A DNA stretch of 64,000 nt from Scleromitrula shiraiana (taxonomy: Eukaryota; Ascomycota; Leotiomycetes; Helotiales; Sclerotiniaceae). The DNA lies in NCBI GenBank assembly GCA_028455995.1, contig JABELC010000013.1, positions 1,488,001 through 1,552,000 of the forward strand, read 5' to 3'. Numbering within the stretch: position 1 is the stretch's first letter; each line of letters begins with the position of its first letter. A program made the translations under genes and the position numbers. The notes below the pieces were generated by a model. The model did no database searches. It saw only the letters and a list, made by a program, of their open reading frames with translations, and was not told where the DNA came from. Positions 34,160-46,166 of the stretch are shown in pieces.

Positions 34160-35916
34160 TCACAACAACCACCCCACCAAAACCACCATCCAAACCAACC
34201 CCACAACCGCCAAATTCCCCACTCCACCCCTCCCAATCGAACTCCCCGCCCCTGTAACAACCGCCAAACTTTGATTCACAAACCCGGGCCCACACTGAAC
34301 ATTAATCTGACTCGCAGCCTGAACATATGTATTAACGATCGCCGCCGTACGCACACTACTCGCCGCCTCAAAAACCTGCATCGTATTCTTCAAACACGTA
34401 TTACATGTTGGTTGACTACCGCCCGGAAGACTGACATTGAGCGGGAGATAGTATATATATGTATCTGTTGGACTGGAGGAATTGGTAACGGCCTGGGCGT
34501 AGCAGTATGCGGAGGTTGAGGGATCCCGCAGACAGGATGCTGTGTAGAGGGTTTTGTAGGCGAGGAGGCCGAGACGCGCTTGGGTTACTAAGGGATTGAG
34601 GGCGATGAGGTCGCTGGAACAGGTTGTTGTTGAGGAGATGTTGGTTGCGAGCGTGGACATTAGGGAGGTGCAGGTGGAGAGGTTGGCGGAACAGGATGCA
34701 TCGAGGGTTTGGGTTATGCGGACGACGGATTTCGAGGTTTGGAAGAAGGAATTTGAGTTCTATTTTTGGTTGAAAAGTAATTCATTAGTTTTGGAGATGA
34801 GATGATTAAAATTCCATGTGGAATAGAAAGAATTAATGGATAGGGTGAATGAGATAGAATTGGATGAGATGCAATGAGATAGGATGAAAGGGGCAAACAA
34901 AACCGTACCTGAAGAAGTAAAGAAAACGGCAAACAAGATTTAAAACTATCATCTGCCAAAAATCCCATCATAAAACTCGAACATGTAGAAGAAATATTCG
35001 AACTAAATCCACTATCAAATGGTGTAGGTAAATTACTAGCAGTGGCCGTAGCAGCCACCAGGCCACTGCTTGTCGTTGATTGAGCCAGTGTGCTTGTACC
35101 AGATATATCCGCAGTATCAGGGGTTGTAGTAATAGATGTACCAGAAGAAGAAGATTTTGGTGGATTGATTGTAGCGATTGATGTTATAACAGAATTTGAA
35201 CTGGAACTGGAATTGGAAGTTTCGTCATTTGTCTCTTCGTTTCTTGGGCGAAGATCGTCGTCAGGTATAAGTTCTAGTTCTGATTCTAGTTCTGATTCTA
35301 GTTCTGATTCTGATTCTGATTCTGATTCTGGTTGGGGTACGGGGTTTATAGCTTGTACCAAATGTTGAATTGGTTTAGGATGAGGTCTTGGATCAATTAA
35401 AATTGTTCCAGATCTAGCTAAGCGGGCCAAAGTGGATTGAAATAATTCTGGAACCTCTTTAGGAATTTCAATCATTCGTTCTTCAATTAAATATTCCGCT
35501 GAACATTTTGGTATAAAGAAAAATAAAATAAAAATTGTTAATAAAATTATATACGAGTAAAATTTATTAAACTGTTTGGAAAGAAGTGAAGATATATGTT
35601 TCGAACTTTTCTTCGAGGTTGATGAGGATAAATATAATGATGATGATGATGATGGTGGCGGTGATTGTACATATCCAGATTGTGGTGCTTGTTCGGCATA
35701 ACGATTATATGGAATTCTTGCAGGGTGAGGAATCCTTTCACTGATTGTAAGGATGGAATTATCTGATAGTGAGATTGCATCAGTACTCATGAATGGTATT
35801 GATATCGATAAATCATGCGACCTTGAAGGTGTCGGTATAGAAGAAGTCTCGTAGGATGAACGACGCCATGATGTTACATTATCATCCATTGTTCTGGTAA
35901 TTCTGTTGTCGATCAT
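34160..35916 (-). CDS. Cell-surface DUF7729-type protein, probably GPI-anchored
   Basis: Exons 35916-34909 and 34759-34160, intron of 149 bp (GTACGG...AATAG); 535 residues. A second ATG at 35889 is an alternative start. Residues 1-118 are Ser/Pro-rich and would face the cytosol or be removed; a hydrophobic segment at 119-140 (YIILLTIFILFFFIPKCSA) is a late signal or anchor. A Glu-Ser repeat from a TCTGAT-type array and a Ser/Thr linker follow. The conserved region (about 310-490) reads STCSSFMMGFL, SCLPFSLLLQNSNSFF and LDASCSANLSTCTSLM, with paired cysteines, as in fungal DUF7729 proteins. A small-residue site and a hydrophobic tail (GLVWMVVLVGWLL) predict a GPI anchor. Likely cell-wall or plasma-membrane surface; function unknown. 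Confidence 0.8.
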
Positions 35917-38900
35917 TTTTGATAAAAGATTTATATATCTTCTATGATAATCGTGGTTCCAGCATCACTTTTCGAAGTTTGACAACTTTTTATAAGTCGT
36001 CTCAAAGTCGTTGTCGTCCTAGTCGTCGCTTCCCTCGTTGTTCAATCAAGTCGTTCCCAAGATTATAAATTGTTCTATCACGAGGAATCAATCAACAATC
36101 GTCCTATAACCTTTTCTTCTATGTTCTCTTGTCTGAATTTATTTGTCCTGTATTCGATAATTTGAAAATCTAGATCCTTCGTCCTGTTCTGTCCTATCTT
36201 ATCCTATCCTATCGTAGTCCTTTCTGTATATATAATTCGTACTCCGATGATATGATATGATATGATATGGTTGGTCGTCGTTCGTAAAGTATTATTTATA
36301 TATTAAAAAGAAGGGAGTAACGGTGAGGGATATCGATTGAAAACAAGAATTCAAAAAAGATGGAAAAGAATGACTGTAGTTGGAAAAGATCAAAAACTTC
36401 TATTTGAGAATGAAGTTGATGATACCCTACCCTGGATGTAGATATGGAAAAAGGTTAAGGAAGGAAGGTAGGTAGGTAGGTAGGTAGGTAGGTAGGTGGG
36501 TAGGTAGGTAGGAAGGTAAATCTAGAATCCGGAGAAAAAAGATTGGTACAAGTAGGTACGATGGGTTCCAAGGTTGGGTTGATGGGTTGATGGGTTGATG
36601 GGTGGACCAGGTGATAATATTCTTTTCTCCTCACTTACACCATATCCACTATTGGGGATTGATTACTGGCTACTGGTTACCTTTATTGATATAGGCAAAA
36701 TATCCTCGTCTTTCATTCATTTACTGTGCATCGAATGAAGGAGAATAAATAGAAAACTAATATATCAACTAACATATCAACTAACATATAATCTAATATC
36801 GGCTCAGGTCCCTTGACACGCCGCCTCTTCTCTATAATTCAATACTCATATAATAAGAACAATATACTAATATTTACTAGATTTTAGCCAATAAACTACT
36901 TAAAAAATATGCTAAAATTCTTCTAAAACATTAATATAATAAACCTTGTTTTAAGGCAAAAACGAGAATTCTTTATACCAAAGAGAAGAGGCATAACTAT
37001 CCGACGAGACCGAATACCCCAAGGTTCCTTAGCAACAAAGCTTACAGTATCTAGGAGATATATTAACACATAAAGCATACAAATCAACGAGAGAAAGATC
37101 ATTCAAATACTGTAACTTTTTCTCACCCCCTCTCCTCTTCTCACCCCCTCTCCTCTTCTCTCCCATTCTACTCTTCTCCCATTCTACTCTTTTCTTCCTT
37201 TCTAGCTCTAACTCTCTCCCCATATATAAAGAACTAATCACACCTAACTTAAACCTAGCACGTCTTCCCCATCTAGGTCTAACTTCAACTATCGTGGAAA
37301 TTTCCCAAATCAAATATTCCGATGTAACCCATGTGGCATTCTACCAGTAAAAACTAGTCAAAATAAACAAGCCTTCTTGAATTGTGATCAATATGCAAGC
37401 CCAAATATTGAATTTTTCTTTTTGGGCTTGAATGAGATGGTCTTTTTGTATTGGCACACTCTTTCAAGATCGAATATGGAAATTAAGCAAACAATGTCTA
37501 CCTGTTCATTAAATAAACGTCAAATTGCATCGCCATAGCTATGTCCATATCTATCTCTATCAAACAACTGCGAAGACATTCGTTAATCCCATCAAAATCC
37601 ATGAATCCATGCCCCCCATCGCCAAGAAAAGAATCTCGACCACTCTCGCAAAAAAACAGCCCCAAGCCCAAAAAGCGGAGAACCTTTGGATTCTGCATCC
37701 TTGAAAATATGGATACTGGTGGGTATGGTGCAGGATGGAAAATAATACTTACCCTAAATGGGAACTTTTGGATGGTTGTACACGTAATTCTTACTCTGGA
37801 ATCTGGTGCTCGACTGAATTGAAATGGTGGTTTGCCTTTGCTTTGACGGCGAGCGAGAGATTTTACGCAATTTTTCTATTTTTATGCTAATGTTGATTTA
37901 ATTCATCGATTGTTTTTTGATAAGGAGCTGATTTGCATGTGCACTTGAATTTGTATTTGAATTTGGACTGCTACAGTACCGGTATGTATACATTCACAGA
38001 TCACAGCACTCAAATCATTCCCTTGTTGCAATTGTAAATCCCAGGAACCTTCCACTCGCATTCATTCTTCCAATATCACAACGGTTTCTCTACCTATCAT
38101 TTATTTCTGATTTGTCTGCGTTCGTCTGCATACCCAATATACCTGCATACCAAGTACACAACATATCAATCAAACTTGGTATAATTACATCTTACGATAT
38201 ATTTGTGATTGTGGCTTTCCATATCGATATCAATATGTATGTATGACCATCCAAATCCGTTTTGGCTTGCTTGCTTACTTTCGTACCCTGCTTGCCTTGC
38301 TTACTGATGGCTTTTCAGAGGCGTTACCCCTGATTTTATATTGATATTTTTATTGACTTCGAAGCAGATAGAATACTTATGGAAGTGTTGTATTTGTGCC
38401 CGAGTAACTGCTGAATCTCGATCGAATAACGGAGGTGTCTTTTCCTACTTTACATATGATTTGGTTCTCACCAGCGCCACTAACATCCTCATTCTCACTA
38501 TCAGTCAATACTTGCGAATGGCGTATACCTTGAATCCTTCCCGTCCCGTTCGCTATGCTCGTGTCGGTAGAACTAGAACTATCTAGAAGGCTAAGGTATT
38601 AGAGAATACAAGTAGCTACACCACAAGCAAACTTTTCAAATAGAGATCATGGGTTACATGTGTGACGTAACTATCCTTGTAACGGTTTTCTTGTACGATA
38701 CGACTGTGGTAGAATCAATTGAGTGTGTAGCGATAACCAAAGTAAATTAATATATTAATATTAAAATGAGAATCAATTCATTTCGATAATTCAGGATGTA
38801 TGTGACCAGGTTGACACAGTCCAGCTCAACTGACTAATGCATGATTACTCATACTACACACACCACTTCTTCTTAATCCATAAAATTTGTCTCTCTTCCA

Positions 38901-39961
38901 TGTTTCTCGCCGTATAAAGTACCCCAATAAATCAACTTCCAATGGTCTCATGGCGAGCCCGACTTTCCCGGATCGGACATACTCTACTCAAGTGATTTGT
39001 TCATTTACCCATCGGCCTAACTATTCCATCCAGATGCATCCAAATTATCCTCGTGTACCCAAAACGTCCCCCTATATATACAATCTCATTCAAGATCTCT
39101 AACCGCGAATTTATGCTCCAGTAAAAATATCCCACCACCACTGACATGTAGATTTGCTAGGTGAGTTATAGTTGTGAATTCAACCATCGTGATATCTATT
39201 TCAATTCATGGAGTATTATTCGACGTCATCTATGGTTGATCGTTTACGCGTGTTGAGGCCGATTGCTGAGTTTGACCATTAAACCCGAGACGCTTTCTTT
39301 CGATATGTGGGTACAAGGTGATGTTTGGCATATGAATATGTCAGAAGGAAGAATCTGGATATGGCAAATCTTTTGCTTATGAGCGTAGATGATGGAAGTT
39401 GAGATAGATTGATTGATTTGAGGATATAATTGATGTCTTTCAAATCTTTGTTTCTAATGTTGTGATGAATTATTATTATTCTATCGTGTCGTTGAATTCA
39501 TACACAACATGGTAAATGTTGGGGTTAGGGGTTAAGCGAATCTGCGGGATTCTCCCCCCCACCTCCATACCCCCAAAAGTAGTTAATGTGCAGGTAGTGT
39601 ATTGGTTATGACAAGAAGAACAAGAAGATCAGTGAAATCATAAATTTGGAAATTGAAGTGTGAAGGAACATGTTATGGGTGGGTGAATGTTGAACTCATT
39701 TTAATATTTGTTCGTTATCTATTCATTATCTATCATCTAATATTCAGCGTGATGTTGCTTTGAGAGTCAACAATATTATCTTAAATGACAATTGATGTGT
39801 TCAGTAATCCTTCCAACTTGGTGTTGCTGCGAGAGTCAACGATATTCCAAAAGATCTACAAGTAATAAGTGATGTGACCATTAATCCTTCGTACCAGATC
39901 TTGCTTTGATAGTCACCAATCAACGTTGACGAATATTTGCAAAGAATATATAACGTGACCA
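35917..39961. other. 4-kb gene-poor region
   Basis: Long upstream region of the DUF7729 gene. It holds ATCCT/ATGATATG words, a GGTA array (36466-36513), GTTGATGG repeats (36575-36603), CCCCTCTCCTCTTCTCA pairs (37126-37160) and AT-rich DNA. No ORF with a recognisable motif on either strand and no transposon ends noticed. It may be the remains of mobile DNA, but nothing shows it. Confidence 0.45.
36466..36513. repeat. (GGTA)n microsatellite
   Basis: About eleven GGTA units with one GGTG interruption. Confidence 0.9.
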
Positions 39962-41407
39962 CTACTCCCTCCTGCAAATACCCGTTACTTTTTGCACCTT
40001 TTCCATTCTATTTGCAACTCCAGCACCCAGCTTAGCTAGATCCTCTGCTTTCACACCACGCTTGATCTTGGATGTTTTCGCAATGATTGCAACATCAGCC
40101 AATGCTAGGGGAGCAAAGGCCAGGTCAACAATACCAAGTGGTGCATTGGCAGGATCTTTAACGATCGTGTATACATCGAGTGCCGTGTTACCTGCAGTAC
40201 CCGCGAGATCAAGAGCAGCAACGATACCGGCTATTTCGGTAAAAGCACCTGCTGTTTCACCCGCGATAGGGACGACAAACAGAATTGCAGAAAGAAATGC
40301 CATCATGATACTTTTCAGGTTCTCTTTCTCAACACCCTCTGCTGTTGTCTCTACCGATTGCATACTCGCGACACCTTGGGTAATCATTAGAATTGGTAAG
40401 CTAATAACATCAATCGCGTCGGATTGATCACCAGCGAAAGATTGTATTCCGATAGCTCTGACGAGAATTTCGATTTGAGAAGGGAGACTGGCTGAATTAT
40501 TCAGAGATGCGGATACTACCTTCTTCGTGTCAACAATATCACTAGCATCGTAGCCGTTGGGGTATGGATGGTTGAATTCATGTCCCAAGTTCCAGCAGTC
40601 TGCACCATCGCCAACCTTATGACCAGTCCCACCACAAGTATCCATGTCAGTATACAATCCAAATCCAATATTATCTTTTGGTACTCCTGTTGAAGAGGTC
40701 AGATCGGCATAGAATGCGCCATACTTGGATGCTTGTAGCTTCCAATAAACAGATTGTGGATGAGGGTAATTCGCGCCTTTCTGATCAAATCTACGCTTAG
40801 AATAATCGGGTGGACAGGTTTGACTTGTGTTCATATAGTGAACGAGGGGTTCGGTAGACTCTGGGTTGATTGAGGTGCCGGTGCTAATAGTGCAGCGAAC
40901 ACCCCTACCATCCGGGAAACAGTATTCGCAGTCGCTGCCCTTGCTGAATTTGCAAATGCTGCAGGATACGGCGGACTCGACAACGGTGCATTCAAAGTAT
41001 TTGTTGCCACTGTTGTCCATAAAATCGTGTACTTGGCTTAGAGCGCTATCAGCCACGGCTTTGCTGTAGTTCTTGAATTTCTTATCATAGCCATTCGCCA
41101 TAATAGTTGTGTAGGTGGCTGTAGCCTCGACCAGAAGTCCATGTAGAGCTTCAAGCATATTCTGGGAATGACATTGATCGGACCAGCCGGCGATTATGTT
41201 AGCTGTCAGATCATCAAAGCGAGTAATGCTGCCGATTGTACATGGAACTCATGGGGCTGGGGGTTGATCTGAATTATAGCAGTCCCCACAATCGTCACCA
41301 TCATCATCATCGTCTCGCGAGGTAATGGTGTAGGTGTAGGGCGTGCACGAGGAGAAAGGCAACATGACAATGAGAACCGTGCCTAGAGACCATCCTTTGA
41401 ACCACAT
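39962..41407 (-). pseudogene. Secreted stand-alone C-terminal module of killer-toxin-like chitinases, one premature stop
   Basis: One frame runs from ATG 41407 to a stop at 39962 (482 codons), broken once by TGA at codon 53 (41249-41251). It starts with a signal peptide (MWFKGWSLGTVLIVMLPF) and an Asp/Cys-rich stretch. After the stop come Cys-rich segments (CSICKFSKGSDCEYC) and YMNTSQTCPPDYSKR, then a Gly/Ala-rich helical region with FLSAILFVVPIAGETAG and a Lys/Arg-rich end. This matches the C-terminal region of subgroup-C (killer-toxin-like) GH18 chitinases, but no GH18 or LysM domain is present. A 51-bp GT-AG segment spanning the stop keeps frame, but its donor (GTGACG) and branch are poor. 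Either a weak intron or a nonsense mutation explains the break. A divergent secreted-protein gene lies upstream. Confidence 0.62.
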
Positions 41408-42799
41408 ATTTGCAAGCGTTTTGGTGCAATATTATGGGAGCCCTGTGATTTTGGAAGTCCTTCAAAGATGTCCTGAAAGTAGTTTATGAGGTTGAGGAAG
41501 GAAAGAAAGAGCTGAGGAGAGATGGAGAACTCATAGGAAATCTAGGTATATGAAGTTTTCCGAAATTGCCACACCATAAGATTTTGCTTCACTTGAAATC
41601 CCCTTGAGCTTTTCATCCATGGTTGTATCGTATCGAAAATTGCCTAAACTAATTGCGCATGAGGTATTGCACAATCTAAAGTCCGCTCGAGCTTCTCATC
41701 CGATGCTTCCAACCCGCAACTTCGAGGTCCCCGAGATGCAAACCCGATATAAGATTACTTCAAAACTTCAAACTTTGTAGTTCAAATTTCAAAGTCATGA
41801 TCTACCCAGAAAGGAAGCATATCTTAGAAGCTCACTAGCCGTTGAATTCACCTCAATCTCTCATATTTCTATGGGATTAGCATATATCCTAAAAATAACC
41901 ACCACTCAAGCTGGCTGTCATAGAATTCGCTCAGGATAAATAATCAGCGATTCACTGCGGTTTTCCTTTTTTCAATTTGGCTTCAAAGTATGAGAATAGG
42001 CGTAGATTGAGGAAGGCATCATTCACCATTGTGTAGGCGCTGATATAGGATGCTTTGGTTGACGATATTATTATGATAGCCGTCAGTGTGTTCAGAAAGC
42101 TTGCTGTTAACTACATCTTGTGATCCGCTCATGGAACCTTATGGAAGCAATGGCAGTTTTATATGGACTTGCAATTTGGATTTGTAACAAATAATAAAAT
42201 AAAGCGAGAACATGTGCAAGGAAAGTTGAAAGAGATGAAATATAGAGAATCAAAATGAATGGGAGAAAATAGGCAGAAAAATGACCAACAGCTCTGAGAA
42301 ACCGTGCTAACTGAGTATATTGGAGATGAATTATTATCCAAAATACACCACCAGTAAGATTTCTTATGATGCCGTCTCATTAGAAACTTGTGTCGGCTTC
42401 GCATTCCAAGGTTCCTAAAATGCTAACGTGACCTGATATCCCTCAGAGATTACACCGTGAAATTGTCCGATTCTGATTGATCCTTTACCCCAAAAACGAA
42501 TAGGGGAACGAAGTTTTTCAAAATTAACTGCAATCACACATGCTCTGGTAAGTAACATCCATGTAACAAGATGAGATCTTTATTAGATGATATGTTTTGT
42601 AAATTCAGATTTCATTGCGTGATCTTAGACAGCTTGTAACATCACTTCTCTCGAGATTTTGATAGATTCTAAGAATTATCAAGCTTTCAAGAGAGAGGGT
42701 TTATCTATCTAGAAATCTCATCTGTCTCAACCTCTAATCTACCTCCAAGTATCATTAGGACAATCTCACAAGCTAGACCTCCAACGTTCACAAACAATC
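41408..42799. promoter_or_regulatory. Divergent intergenic region between two secreted-protein genes
   Basis: 1.39 kb between head-to-head starts at 41407 (-) and 42800 (+). No credible ORF. It would contain both promoters if the pair is or was co-regulated; no specific site is identified. Confidence 0.35.
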
Positions 42800-43761
42800 A
42801 TGAGAGTCTTCAGAGTTTTGAGTTCCAGTATTCTCCTTGCCAGTTGTCTTCTCAATGCAGTCCAAGCAAATGACGCCGGACATGCTGCCCAGCTGCAAGT
42901 TGTTTTCTAATATATGTTTGGCTCTGAAAATACCAACTAACTTTTTGTAGTTATCTGTACTTCTTGAACTATCTCGCCAAAGAAAAATACTGGGCAGGTT
43001 TTTCAGACAGCGAGAAAGAGCCATTCAGGATTGCCCCTGACTGTGTCGGCACCAGGCCCAATAAAATCTGCGCTCTTCCTTAGTTTCTCTTACGCATCTG
43101 GGGGGAACAAGAAAAGAAAAGAGATTTCATCAAGCCTACCAGCTGCCGAAAGGACAAATTTCCACTTGGCAAAGATAGTGAAGACGTTACTACCATGGAC
43201 TACAAGGTAGTCATCAACAGCATAAGCACCGCTAGAACAAATCAGAAAGGCGTCAAGAAAAACTTAGTTATAGATGGCGAACACTTGCCCATTACTAATA
43301 ACATTGATTTCAAAAAGCTTGTTCCTTCAGTTGAGCCAAATGTTCTCTACATTAACGCTAGAATGCACATCTGGGCTAACAAGCTTGCATCTGTCATTCC
43401 CGCGCTGAAAGCAGCCGCAGATCTGGAGAGTCGTATACAAACACATGCAAAGCAGGCATCCCGGGCTGTGGTGGATTTGCGTTGGAAGGGGTTCAAGGAA
43501 CATCGTCTCGAGTAGTTGCGGAAACCAGAAAAATCGAAATTGGCTGCTATTGTAACCAAACAGCACTTTATTGATTTGACGAATGAGCTTATCGAGATGT
43601 TCGACGGCCCTGCAACACAGGCGCGTTTAAATATACCAACTCATGATCTACAGGCAAAACTTAGCAACTCCAAGGCCAAGGCCCAAAGGGCGTTAAATCA
43701 TTGGAATGTTCTTCAAGCAGCTCAGACTATGAGCAGCAAGCTGAGATGCACTGATGTTTGA
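42800..43761 (+). pseudogene. Secreted protein of unknown family, interrupted by two stops
   Basis: Exon 1 (42800-42898) encodes a clear signal peptide (MRVFRVLSSSILLASCLLNA). An intron with CCAACTAACTTTTTGTAG at its 3' end ends at 42950. From 42955 one frame reads LYFLNYLAKEKYWAGFSD and runs to 43761, broken by TAG at 43078-43080 and TAG at 43513-43515. The exon 1 frame does not join cleanly through the GTTGTT donor, suggesting a further lesion or a different donor. Both TAGs could come from CAG by a CpA-to-TpA change. The mature part is Lys/Ala/Asn-rich with helical stretches (NKLASVIPALKAAADLES) and few cysteines. Family not recognised. Divergent to the killer-toxin-like module gene. Confidence 0.5.
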
Positions 43762-44320
43762 GCATTTTCGAGAGTAGTTTCTTAGGTTTTGGGTCGTGGT
43801 ACTCTGGGATGCATTTGTATTTGATGATGTTTAATGGCGTTTTCACGCAGTAGAGTTTAATTGGAATAGTCTCATGAACATGTCTATAGTGTGCATTCTT
43901 TCTACTTACCCAATTTCAATCGATAAATAGATTTAAATAATGATTAAAGAACGAGGATTAAACTTCCATCAATCCCGATATTTATTGCTAATACTACGAG
44001 TAGCCTTGAGTGACGAGGTGGAATTTGAGGATCAAGCAGAGAACAATATGATCTTTGTAATAATCAGTGCTAGGGCTAGGGTGACACTGCTACAGTAATA
44101 AACTTGCAGGAATTTGACATGAACAATTCCTACACTGCTAGAGCTAGAAATTGCCTTGAATTTCGTAAGATCTAGCCCTAATAGGAAAGAAAAGCTTATA
44201 TGATACCATTTTACACCTTCTTTGTACTGCAACAGATAGTTATTCTTCATGTTATTGTACAATACTAAATTCGAGTTTTTGAAACGATTTCCAATTATTT
44301 TCTAGTGGACCTACAACTGC
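43762..44320. other. Intergenic
   Basis: Short frames only, AT-rich; no feature supported. Confidence 0.4.
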
Positions 44321-44605
44321 TTATTGAGATGTTTTGTGGATTACTAATATTAGTGCTTGATACAGTAGTAAAATTGCTGTCAGTACAGCTTTTTCTTGTA
44401 CGTTACTTACGCCCTCATTGCCAAATCGCCCAGCGAGTTTATCTTTATGTATTCCTATAGATTCATAAAGTTCTACAGTGCATTGGTCGGCAAACTCCAT
44501 GTTGACAATGCGAATACCCCTTCTTTCTCCAGCATGCATTGCTTTAGAATCATTTAAAAATGCGAGCGCCACCATTACGAGGTACATGAAGCATCTGATT
44601 TTCAA
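44321..44605 (-). CDS. Candidate small secreted protein
   Basis: ATG at 44605 opens a signal peptide (MKIRCFMYLVMVALAFLN, ending DSKA) followed by MHAGERRGIRIVNMEFADQC and KDKLAGRFGNEG. A GTAAGT donor occurs right after GNEG (44411), suggesting the protein is spliced, but none of the acceptors tested downstream gives a useful continuation. Unspliced, it would be 94 residues with an unlikely hydrophobic tail. Either a very short secreted peptide or the 5' exon of a broken gene. Family unknown. Confidence 0.35.
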   Translation of the reverse strand: MKIRCFMYLVMVALAFLNDSKAMHAGERRGIRIVNMEFADQCTVELYESIGIHKDKLAGRFGNEGVSNVQEKAVLTAILLLYQALILVIHKTSQ

Positions 44606-45069
44606 CCAATAAAAGTCTACCGATAATGCAAGTTTCTTGGGGTTGTAAAGAACTCCAAGTGCGCATTAGAGGAGCTTTTCACGTAGAAACATGTAGAATG
44701 CATAGACGAGACAAGGTGACTGTATTAGGGAGTTGCAAGATTTGTCTACAAGTCTGTACGATGATACCTTCCCAAGCTATCTAAACTTATCTGAAACCTT
44801 AGCAACGTAGTATTTTGAGGCACAAGTGACAAGTTGATGATATTGGAGAATTGGAAGCAGATATGAAGATTATTATGATGACTAGAGATTCTCTCTATGT
44901 AAGACTATCTCTCTACACTTCTATAGCGCTAAGATAATGATTTGGTGTCCTCTTTCTTAATCTCAGGAGCATATGAATTATCAATAAGAACATATCATGA
45001 ATTTCCGATAAGTTTCATACACGAAAACATATACATTTATATTATCAGAGCCCAAGTTGGCATTGTATA
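44606..45069. other. Intergenic
   Basis: Divergent region between the small secreted candidate and the Pth11-like gene. Nothing supportable. Confidence 0.4.
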
Positions 45070-46166
45070 ATGACTGACAACGATCATCCTTCACTTAGCG
45101 TTCGTAAGGAAGCCTTTATTGTAAGCCCAGTCCAACTCACCAGAACACATAATACATGACTAACATGCATAAAAAGGCCGCAACAGGATCACTTCTCGGA
45201 CTTGCACTGGTTTGTGCATTATGTCGCTTTAATATTCGCATTGGTATTCAAAAGGAATTTAGTATAGATGGCTCCTTACTGCTGAGAATATGTTTTGTGA
45301 TAGTTGCGGTCGGTGTGACCTACTCTTTACTTATTGATAAGGTCTACCTCGTCCATATGTTCTTAACTAGACTGCCAATAAAGATACCTCCAGATGTAAG
45401 GGAAATAATAGTCGATTATGAGAAGCTGTATCTCATAACTACAATCTTTTCTGGGTGCCATCTGCGTCAATCAAACTTAGCTTTCTTTTTCTGTTTCGAA
45501 GACTTATTGATCGAGTGAGGGGACTCAAATTGTGGTGGCGGATCACCACCATGTTCAATATTGGGGTTGTGATATATGGAATACTGTCTCTATACCTAGC
45601 ATGTCCCATTGAAGACGCTATAAAGGCTCCTAAGTTCGATCTAGTATTTTCCATAATGATATCATTTTACTAACACGAATAACATATACAGCAATGCCGG
45701 TTACCAGAAGTTTATGTTGTTCGTCTCACTTTGCCTCACGACTCTCATGATAACAGTCACAACAATTCGTACCATTAGTCTCCAAAGCTTTGCTAGCAAC
45801 AGCCAAGTATGGCAGGTTTTCATGAATATCACGAATGCCGAAATCGGAATCATCTGGACCTCTACAACTGCCTTTCGCACGTTTTTTGTGGCTCGTAGCA
45901 AGAGAGATTCGCCGCAAAGAAGATCCACAGGTCAGGAATTAAGATCAAGCTGGTATTGCCGAGTGCAACAGAGTCTCAAAAGATTGGTTTATCCGGCACA
46001 ATGGACATCTGGGGTAGAACTAGGATGTCATCGGCAGCAGCATGACGAAGAATCCGAACGTATTATCGATCATCTGGCACCGATAGCATCAATTCCAAGT
46101 TCGCATTTAGCTGAAATAGGAACAACCCTCAATTCACGAGGCACCGCCGAAACAAATATCTTCTAA
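45070..46166 (+). pseudogene. Pth11/fungal-rhodopsin-domain-like integral membrane protein with a frameshift
   Basis: Exons 45070-45120, 45177-45643 and 45708-46166 fit with GTAAGC and GTATTT donors and ACTAAC branch sites. The product starts MTDNDHPSLSVRKEAFI, then GSLLGLALVCALCRFNIR. After EKLYLITTIF the coding frame shifts at a TTTT run (45447-45450): the matching continuation (WVPSASIKLSFLFLFRRLI, LKLWWRITTMFN) is in another frame, which is then restored correctly to exon 3 by the intron. Exon 3 ends with TSTTAFRTFFVARSKR and a polar tail, as in this fungal 7-TM family. The missing or extra base in a homopolymer implies a pseudogene or an assembly error. If intact it would be a plasma-membrane receptor-like protein; ligand unknown. 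Confidence 0.6.
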
